Below are positions 1-4,439 of a stretch of 5,213 nt of DNA, piece after piece (position 1 is the first letter of the stretch; every line of letters begins with the position of its first letter). Position numbers and translations under genes: made by a program. The DNA is from Oscillospiraceae bacterium (GTDB lineage: Bacteria; Bacillota; Clostridia; Oscillospirales; Ruminococcaceae), in the NCBI GenBank assembly GCA_017424665.1, contig JAFOYK010000123.1:1-5213 (forward strand). The letters are read 5' to 3'. Below the pieces are notes generated by a model that did no database searches, was not told where the DNA came from, and saw only the letters and a program-made list of their open reading frames with translations.

Positions 1-14
1 ATGAGGTGAATCCA

Positions 15-548
15 TTGCCGAGTGCAGAGTTACTCAAACAGAAAGAACAGTATGTTGCTGAACTGGCAGCAAAACTGAAGAATTCCACCGCTGGCGTTCT
101 GGTTGACTACAAAGGTATTACCGTTGCAGACGATACCAAACTTCGTCGCGAACTCCGTGAAGCAGGTGTTGAATACACCGTAATCAAAAACTCTATTCTT
201 CGTTTCGCAGCTGAGGAAGCAGGATACGGCGAACTCGATGCTTACCTTTCCGGAAGCACCGCTCTCGCAATCTCTAACGAGGATCCGGTTGCTCCCGCAA
301 AAATCCTTGGCAAATTTGCAGAAAAATCCAACGGTAAATTCTCCCTTAAAGCTGGTTTCATCGACGGCGAAGTTCTTGATGAAAAGAAAGTTATCGAACT
401 TTCCAAAACCCCCAGCAAAGAAGAGATTCTTACCATGCTCGTTATCGCTCTTACCAGCCCCATCAAAGGCATTGCTGTTGCGCTTGACAAAATCGTCGAA
501 AAAGGCAACGGTGGTAACGAACCCGAAGGCGAAGGCGAAGCAGCATAA
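15..548 (+). CDS. rplJ: 50S ribosomal protein L10
   Basis: L10 forms the base of the ribosomal stalk: its N-terminal domain binds 23S rRNA and its C-terminal helix carries L7/L12 dimers, which recruit translation GTPases. The N-terminal half shows the family pattern VLVDYKGITV (about residues 28-37), a KLRRELREAGVEYTVIKNS stretch (42-60) and an AGFIDGEV segment (113-120). The SPIKGIAVALDKIVEK helix (148-163) is the likely L7/L12-binding helix. The protein then ends in a Gly/Glu-rich tail. I chose the TTG at 15, giving 177 residues, because GAGGTG at 3-8 lies 6 bases upstream and the resulting MPSAELLKQK start resembles clostridial L10. A GTG at 6 is in frame and would add three residues, but it overlaps that ribosome binding site. 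rplL follows after 69 bases in the usual order. Identification is secure; only the start is uncertain. Confidence 0.96.
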   Translation: MPSAELLKQKEQYVAELAAKLKNSTAGVLVDYKGITVADDTKLRRELREAGVEYTVIKNSILRFAAEEAGYGELDAYLSGSTALAISNEDPVAPAKILGKFAEKSNGKFSLKAGFIDGEVLDEKKVIELSKTPSKEEILTMLVIALTSPIKGIAVALDKIVEKGNGGNEPEGEGEAA

Positions 549-602
549 TTGCGCTGCCTGACCCAAAATCTTTAATTTAAAAAACTACATCTAATTATCT
601 AC

Positions 603-609
603 AGGAGGT
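603..609 (+). promoter_or_regulatory. rplL ribosome binding site
   Basis: AGGAGGT is a full-strength Shine-Dalgarno sequence 8 bases before the rplL ATG. It fits the need to make L7/L12 in several copies per ribosome, more than L10. The 69-base rplJ-rplL spacer is AT-rich and shows no convincing promoter. Confidence 0.85.
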
Positions 610-617
610 AAACTACA

Positions 618-992
618 ATGGCTTCTGAAAAAATCCAGAACATTCTCGAAGAGATCAAAGCTCTTTCTCTTCTCGAAGCAAACGAACTCAAAAACGCAAT
701 CTGCGAGGAATTCGGCGTATCCGCTGATGCTCCCGTAATGGTAGCTGGCGGCGCTGCTGCTCCTGCTGCTGAAGCAACCAAAGACAGCTGGGATGTTGTT
801 CTTACCAACGCTGGTCAGACCAAAATGGCTGTTATCAAAGTTGTTAAAGAAATCACCGGTCTTGGCCTCAAAGAGTCCAAAGAAATCGTTGACGGCTGCC
901 CCAAAGCAGTTAAAGAAGGCGTATCCGAAGCTGAAGCTGAAGATATCAAAAAGAAACTCGAAGAAGCAGGCGCAGAAGTCGAAGTTAAATAA
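618..992 (+). CDS. rplL: 50S ribosomal protein L7/L12
   Basis: L7/L12 is the multicopy stalk protein that contacts EF-G, EF-Tu and other translation GTPases. At 124 residues it has the normal family length and three-part plan. The N-terminal dimerisation and L10-binding helices span about 1-35 ([21 protein letters not shown]). An Ala-rich flexible hinge covers about 38-56 ([12 protein letters not shown]). The globular C-terminal domain runs from about 58 to 124, with the conserved [33 protein letters not shown] and [19 protein letters not shown] segments. The GLGLKE surface belongs to the known GTPase-binding face. A Cys at residue 94 (VDGCPKAV) stands where Ala is more usual, an unremarkable variation. 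It is the second gene of the visible operon and is followed 27 bases later by a strong terminator rather than by read-through towards rpoB. Confidence 0.97.
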   Translation: MASEKIQNILEEIKALSLLEANELKNAICEEFGVSADAPVMVAGGAAAPAAEATKDSWDVVLTNAGQTKMAVIKVVKEITGLGLKESKEIVDGCPKAVKEGVSEAEAEDIKKKLEEAGAEVEVK

Positions 993-1013
993 TTTCTGCC
1001 CTTACAGAGATTC

Positions 1014-1052
1014 AAAAAAGCTCTTTCCGAAAGGAAAGAGCTTTTCTTTTTT
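1014..1052. terminator. Bidirectional intrinsic terminator between rplL and the XRE gene
   Basis: A 9-bp GC-containing stem (GCTCTTTCC at 1020-1028 with GGAAAGAGC at 1033-1041) is closed by a GAAA tetraloop and extended by an A tract before and a T tract after (TTTTCTTTTTT on +). On the - strand the hairpin is followed by six T, so it can also stop the convergent XRE gene, whose TGA lies at 1052-1054. It closes the ribosomal protein operon. Confidence 0.93.
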
Positions 1053-1813
1053 CATTTGTACCTTATAGCGCCAAAATATATTGGAGTAAATATTCCAATA
1101 ATTGAGCTCATTGAAAACGTTGTAACCAAAACATAAGGAAGGCTTCCGCTGAAAAACATCCTTACCAAAATTGCCGCAATCGGCAAAGCTACCATAGTAA
1201 CCATAAGGCTTATTCTTGCGTTTTTAATGATATACGGCCAGTTGCGGTTATTGTAATAGACTCCCGGAGTATGCAGGCGGAAAAAGCCGTCCGTATAATA
1301 ATCCACTTTGTTATCATCAAAATATTTCGGCAGACGTTCCTTTACAAAGAACATAAAATACGCACCGAAAATTGCCGTTAAAATCTCTATTGTGATAAGA
1401 CTTTGATAATATTGCGCGCCGTTGTTTTTGTAAAAACAATAGGTTGCTCCGGCGCCAATTGCAAAACAGATAAAATAAATTATAAGGCGTTTTTTCAAGG
1501 CTTTCCTTTTCTCTTTTTTATCTTCATCCGAAAGCACGATCGCCTTTTCAACGATTTCATCAACTTGTGAAGCATCAACTTTTTCGTTTTCAATTCTTCC
1601 GCAATTTAAAAGTTCCGCCGCGGTAACTTCAAGAGCTTCAGCCAATGGATTGAGCATTGTTATATCCGGAAGGCTCTGTCCCCTTTCCCATTTGCTTACC
1701 GCTTTATCGGAAACAAAAAGTTTTTCCGCAAGTTCCTTTTGGGTCATTCCCCTTTCCTTACGGAGTTTTGTGATAAATTCTCCGAATTTTTCTTTATCCA
1801 GTTCAAAGGTCAA
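1052..1813 (-). CDS. Membrane-anchored XRE-family helix-turn-helix regulator
   Basis: This is a predicted DNA-binding regulator with a membrane domain; its target and signal are unknown. Residues about 10-66 form an XRE/Cro-type helix-turn-helix domain (LRKERGMTQKELAEKLFVSD, KAVSKWERGQSLPDITML, LAEALEVTAAELL). A charged linker (about 75-108) leads to four predicted membrane helices at about 110-128, 138-157, 201-221 and 226-248. A Tyr/Asn-rich segment between helices 2 and 3 (about 160-200) would lie on the cytoplasmic side if the N-terminus is inside. I prefer the TTG at 1813 (253 residues): GGGAG at 1823-1827 then has 9-base spacing and the N-terminus MTFELDKEKFGEFI resembles the family. 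The ATG at 1822 directly abuts that GGGAG and would be nearly leaderless from the predicted promoter. The gene is monocistronic here. HTH identity is strong; the role is not known. Confidence 0.88.
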   Translation of the reverse strand: MTFELDKEKFGEFITKLRKERGMTQKELAEKLFVSDKAVSKWERGQSLPDITMLNPLAEALEVTAAELLNCGRIENEKVDASQVDEIVEKAIVLSDEDKKEKRKALKKRLIIYFICFAIGAGATYCFYKNNGAQYYQSLITIEILTAIFGAYFMFFVKERLPKYFDDNKVDYYTDGFFRLHTPGVYYNNRNWPYIIKNARISLMVTMVALPIAAILVRMFFSGSLPYVLVTTFSMSSIIGIFTPIYFGAIRYK

Positions 1814-1822
1814 AAAAATCAT

Positions 1823-1827
1823 CTCCC
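1823..1827 (-). promoter_or_regulatory. XRE gene ribosome binding site within a palindrome arm
   Basis: On the - strand GGGAG precedes TTG (1811-1813) by 9 bases and abuts the ATG at 1820-1822, so its position favours the TTG start. The same bases form the 3' arm of the 27-bp inverted repeat. In a read-through transcript from the upstream sigma operon the site would be paired, whereas a transcript starting at the local promoter would lack the 5' arm and leave it free. Confidence 0.6.
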
Positions 1828-1849
1828 GAGTTAAATTATAACCCGGGAG
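1823..1849. promoter_or_regulatory. 27-bp inverted repeat over the XRE promoter: candidate operator and/or terminator
   Basis: On the - strand the arms CTCCCGGGTTA and TAACTCGGGAG are complementary at 10 of 11 positions around the 5-base centre TAATT. The TATAAT box sits across the centre and the predicted start site lies in the right arm. Such symmetry at a promoter suits a dimeric XRE repressor controlling its own gene. The hairpin is also flanked by an A tract at the left and, after ATGA, by seven T at the right on the - strand, so it could terminate the upstream sigma/anti-sigma operon. Sequence alone does not separate these, and both may hold. Confidence 0.6.
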
Positions 1850-1863
1850 GTTTTTTGTTTCAA
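1835..1863 (-). promoter_or_regulatory. Predicted sigma-A promoter of the XRE gene
   Basis: On the - strand TTGAAA (1858-1863) is separated by exactly 17 bases from a perfect TATAAT (1835-1840). Transcription would start near 1828-1830, leaving a leader of about 15-17 bases before the TTG at 1813, just enough to hold GGGAG. The location immediately upstream of the XRE gene and the optimal spacing support a real promoter; the low GC of the spacer region makes a chance match possible but unlikely. Confidence 0.75.
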
Positions 1864-1901
1864 TATTTTACCTGTGGAATCGTGGTAAACCGTTGGTAGA
1901 A

Positions 1902-3491
1902 TCAGTTTTCTTCCGCTTTGATTTTACGGATTTCCATCCAATAATGTTCCTCTTCCCCAAGAATAACATCTGTAATTCCGTTTGGAATATCAAATCCGAA
2001 ATTGTTATAAACAATTTCAATTCCCTCGGTATTGGAAACAGAAGCACTTTGTTCAATGATATTAATGTTAGTTCCAAGTTTTGTTACCATATCGAAGCCT
2101 TCCATATCTTCTTCATGTCTTTCTCCGTCAAAATCATAGCTTGCTTCACGAATTGTAGTTGTTCCGATTTCAACGGTTTCTCCCGCAGGAACGGTCACCT
2201 TGAAAGTAACGTAAAGAACACGGCTTACATATCCGGTTTCGCTTATTACGTCATCAAGTCTTCCTCTTCCATATCTTTCCGCTGGATCTTCCGAAAGCTG
2301 GCCGTAAGCATACATATATTCAGCAACATAACCCAGATATTCCTCATCGGAAATCAAATCACGAACTGTGTGTTCATATTCGAAATAATCATTTTTATAA
2401 CTTCCGCTTGTAATTATTTCATAGATTACTTCACCGAAGGTGCTTTCATATTTTTCGGTGACTATGCCAAAAGCATCGGTTTCTTCCCTTTTATCCCAAG
2501 AACCTTCACCTGCGGCTGTTCTTATATTGATGTTATCAATATCCTCGCCCATAACAATTATATAAATCGGGTGATTTTCAAAATCCGTGTTAAAACTTTT
2601 CGGAATATAGGAACTGGCTTTTACCCAACCTTCCTCGCTGTTCCAACTCATTCCGTTGAATCCATAGAAAAATACTTCTGTTTTCTCCTCGTCATAATCA
2701 AAAGTTGCTATCATATCCGGATTATCGATTTCATCAAATTCAGCCATTGGAATATTATATTCGATTTTAAAAGAATAAACTTTTACCTGCTGATCCATTT
2801 TTGGATTTTCCGCAATAGCATCTTTTAAATATTCCCCGCTTTCCAAAAGAGTTTTGTATTCATCCCAGGATTCGAGGCTGCTGAGATTAAGTCTTTCCGT
2901 CTCACTGTCATCGCCCCAAGCGGAAGCAAAACCACCGCTGTAAGGTCCGATTTTAATTTCGGTTTCAACCTCTTTTCCGTCAACAGTAATCCGCGGAATT
3001 CTTGAAACAGCGGTGCTGATATTTCCTGCAAAGGGATAAACCGCGGTAAAAGTTTTATCTTCGTCGGTCGTATTGGTCACAGTATAATTATCGCTTATTA
3101 TAGCTTCGTTTTTCCATGCATCATAATAAACCGTTTCGCCGTTTCCGTCCTCATAGCTTTCGTTATAAGTGTAATATGGCGAAAAATCAAAGTTTATATT
3201 GCGTTCAAAAACAAGTCCTTCCGTATTCTCAAGCGTAGTAAGCGGAAAAGCAGGGCCCGCATAACTCATATAATCAGAACCCGGTTCGCGGTTAGTTCCG
3301 CCTCCTGCGGAAGCACCAAGACCTCCGTTATTAACAATACCCACGGCTATTGCAATAACAATACAGGCAGCAGCTCCGCCTGCCCAGCGCCAAAAATGTT
3401 TTTTTCCAAAACGAATTTTTTCTGTCTTTGCTTCATCGATATATTTTTCTTCAATTTCCGTTAATGCTTCAAAAATTTTTTCGCTTTTCAT
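1902..3491 (-). CDS. Single-pass membrane protein, probable anti-sigma factor with large extracytoplasmic domain
   Basis: The product (529 residues) is probably the membrane partner of the sigma factor encoded just upstream. An N-terminal cytoplasmic segment of about 35 residues (MKSEKIFEALTEIEEKYIDE, then a basic stretch) is followed by one membrane helix at about 36-54 (GGAAACIVIAIAVGIV). A Gly/Ser/Ala linker then leads to about 470 extracytoplasmic residues that are acidic, Tyr-rich and free of Cys. Landmarks are YMSYAGPAFPLTTLE (74-88), VTNTTDEDKTFTAVYPFAG (138-156), GPYSGGFASAWGDD (182-195) and FFYGFNGMSW (274-283). I know no characterised domain with these motifs, though similar proteins occur beside this type of sigma gene in Clostridia. 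There is no zinc-type HxxxCxxC motif. The ATG overlaps the sigma TGA as ATGA and has AGGAGGG 9 bases upstream, so the pair is translationally coupled. The anti-sigma role is inferred from position and topology. Confidence 0.83.
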   Translation of the reverse strand: MKSEKIFEALTEIEEKYIDEAKTEKIRFGKKHFWRWAGGAAACIVIAIAVGIVNNGGLGASAGGGTNREPGSDYMSYAGPAFPLTTLENTEGLVFERNINFDFSPYYTYNESYEDGNGETVYYDAWKNEAIISDNYTVTNTTDEDKTFTAVYPFAGNISTAVSRIPRITVDGKEVETEIKIGPYSGGFASAWGDDSETERLNLSSLESWDEYKTLLESGEYLKDAIAENPKMDQQVKVYSFKIEYNIPMAEFDEIDNPDMIATFDYDEEKTEVFFYGFNGMSWNSEEGWVKASSYIPKSFNTDFENHPIYIIVMGEDIDNINIRTAAGEGSWDKREETDAFGIVTEKYESTFGEVIYEIITSGSYKNDYFEYEHTVRDLISDEEYLGYVAEYMYAYGQLSEDPAERYGRGRLDDVISETGYVSRVLYVTFKVTVPAGETVEIGTTTIREASYDFDGERHEEDMEGFDMVTKLGTNINIIEQSASVSNTEGIEIVYNNFGFDIPNGITDVILGEEEHYWMEIRKIKAEEN

Positions 3492-4042
3492 AAGGCAATT
3501 CCCTCCTTTTCAAGAAATTCCTTAAGGCTTTTCCGAAGGCGGAACATTTTTGATGAAAGTTTTTTCGGGGGAATTTTTACTTTTTCGGCAAGTTCCGCAA
3601 TGGAATCGCTGAACCAATATCTCCGAAGAAAAAGAATTCTTTCCTCTTTTTTAAGAGTTTCGAGCCAACGGTTTATTGCGGCGGTTATTTCTTTGCTTTC
3701 GCTTTCCGTCTCAATATTTTCTGAAGAAGGAATACATTCCTCAAGTTCCGAAAGCATTGTTTCAATTCCGCTTCGCTTTTGTGCTTTATTCATTCGAAAA
3801 CGGCTTATCGATAAATTCCGGGTAATTTTTCCAAGCCAGGCTCCGAGAAAATCCGGTTTTTGCGGCGGAATACTGCTCCAGGCCTTTCCGTAAGTATCGT
3901 TGACCGTTTCTTCGCTGTCTTCCCTGTTCGAAAGAATATTCATAGCTATTGAAAAAAGCATTTTTCCGAATTTGCGTTCTGTTTCCGCAACAGCAAGTTC
4001 GCTTCTTGCGTTATAAAGTTCAATTATTTTTGCGTCCTCCAA
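3488..4042 (-). CDS. Sigma-70 family (ECF-like) RNA polymerase sigma factor
   Basis: This is an alternative sigma factor that should direct RNA polymerase to a dedicated promoter set. With a TTG start at 4042 it is 184 residues, normal for the ECF class. Region 2 spans about 15-85: FGKMLFSIAMNILSNREDSE, ETVNDTYGKAWSSIPP and LGKITRNLSISRFR, the latter matching the promoter-melting segment. A short acidic linker (about 96-118) precedes region 4 (about 120-180), where ERILFLRRYWFSDSIAELAE and KVKIPPKKLSSKMFRLRKSL form the helix-turn-helix for the -35 element. I chose TTG over the in-frame ATG at 4084 because AGGAGG at 4050-4055 sits 7 bases before TTG and the start MEDAKIIELYNARSE matches the family; the ATG has no good ribosome binding site and would place AGGAGG inside the coding sequence. 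No convincing promoter stands out upstream. The next gene overlaps its stop and probably encodes its inhibitor. Confidence 0.93.
   Translation of the reverse strand: MEDAKIIELYNARSELAVAETERKFGKMLFSIAMNILSNREDSEETVNDTYGKAWSSIPPQKPDFLGAWLGKITRNLSISRFRMNKAQKRSGIETMLSELEECIPSSENIETESESKEITAAINRWLETLKKEERILFLRRYWFSDSIAELAEKVKIPPKKLSSKMFRLRKSLKEFLEKEGIAL
3501..3507 (-). promoter_or_regulatory. Anti-sigma gene ribosome binding site inside the sigma coding region
   Basis: AGGAGGG on the - strand lies 9 bases before the ATG at 3489-3491 and encodes part of the last codons of the sigma gene. It fixes the start of the membrane protein and, with the ATGA overlap, indicates coupled translation of the two proteins. 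Confidence 0.8.
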
Positions 4043-4049
4043 AAAGATT

Positions 4050-4055
4050 CCTCCT
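4050..4055 (-). promoter_or_regulatory. Sigma gene ribosome binding site that decides a TTG start
   Basis: AGGAGG on the - strand is 7 bases upstream of TTG at 4040-4042. Its perfect match and spacing mark the TTG as the start and make the upstream ATG at 4082-4084 unlikely. Confidence 0.8.
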
Positions 4056-4125
4056 TTCGGTTTTGTTTTTTTGAGGGCCTTCATCCATAAAGACGAAATT
4101 TTTCCGTGAATATTCGCAGAATTTC

Positions 4126-4156
4126 AAAAAAGGCGCAGAAATCCTGCGCCTTTTTT
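4126..4156 (-). terminator. Intrinsic terminator of the GTPase-NYN gene
   Basis: A 7-bp GC-rich stem (GGCGCAG at 4132-4138 with CTGCGCC at 4144-4150, 5-base loop) is flanked by A6 and T6. On the - strand it is followed by six T. The stop codon of the NYN reading frame (4155-4157) lies in the flanking A tract, so termination occurs immediately after translation ends. The symmetry would permit function on the + strand too, but no + gene ends here. It separates the GTPase-NYN gene from the sigma operon. Confidence 0.92.
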
Positions 4157-4439
4157 AAATCAGCTTATCAATATTATTAAACGGTCGGTAAAAGCTTTTT
4201 CTTCCGTAAGTTTCAAGAGTGTTTTGAATCTGCTTATTAATAAATTCAACTTCTTCGCGAAGTTCGTTTGCAGACATTCTTAAAACGCCGTTTCTCAAAG
4301 CCGCAACCTGAATAAGGTTATCGGAAGTTGCAACTTTTACGTTATAGTTTTTTCCGATATCCTGAACAAGTTTTTCGATATACATATCGCCGGTTTCGTT
4401 TTCCTTGGTATAGGCAACATGGATATCGTGGTAATCGAA
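4155..4439 (-). pseudogene. 3' fragment of the GTPase-NYN gene, C-terminal half of the NYN domain in the shifted frame
   Basis: This frame contributes 94 residues and continues the NYN domain directly: FDYHDIHVAYTKENETGDMY, IEKLVQDIGKNYNV, KVATSDNLIQVAALRNGVLR and MSANELREEVEFINKQI. The TKENET.D, ATSD and SA.EL.EEVE motifs match the second half of YacP/Rae1, including acidic residues of the presumed active site. It has no ribosome binding site of its own; the first ATG at 4385 is an internal Met. I therefore treat it as part of the upstream gene, separated by a one-base deletion, rather than as an independent gene. The reading frame has no internal stop or other sign of decay, so either the lesion is very recent or the base is missing from the sequence only. 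Confidence 0.8.

Noticed and set aside
540..557. Small GCAGC/GCTGC hairpin at the end of rplJ
   Set aside because: Only five base pairs with an 8-base loop and no T tract, too weak for a terminator or a known L10 leader-type element.
1821..1858. Hairpin plus T6 read as a + strand terminator
   Set aside because: No + strand gene ends here, because the + strand is antisense from 1055 onwards. The relevant readings are on the - strand, as operator and possible terminator.
1893..2828. 311-codon open frame on the + strand
   Set aside because: It lies antisense to the anti-sigma-like gene, its translation is Phe/Ile-rich with no recognisable domain, and there is no ribosome binding site or promoter. 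The - strand frame has a clear signal-anchor, coupling to the sigma gene and coherent family motifs.
4040..4084. ATG at 4084 as the sigma factor start
   Set aside because: It lacks a Shine-Dalgarno sequence and adds a basic 14-residue extension absent from the family, while a perfect AGGAGG stands 7 bases before TTG at 4042.
4085..4131. TTGAAA and CGTC-like boxes upstream of the sigma gene as an autoregulated ECF promoter
   Set aside because: TGAAAT and CGTC are about 25 bases apart instead of about 16, and no good -10 box lies 16-18 bases after TTGAAA, which also overlaps the terminator T tract. A promoter must exist nearby but I cannot place it.
4155..4385. Independent small gene starting at ATG 4385
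   Set aside because: It has no ribosome binding site, and its sequence is the second half of a YacP/Rae1 NYN domain whose first half ends in the neighbouring frame 50 bases upstream.
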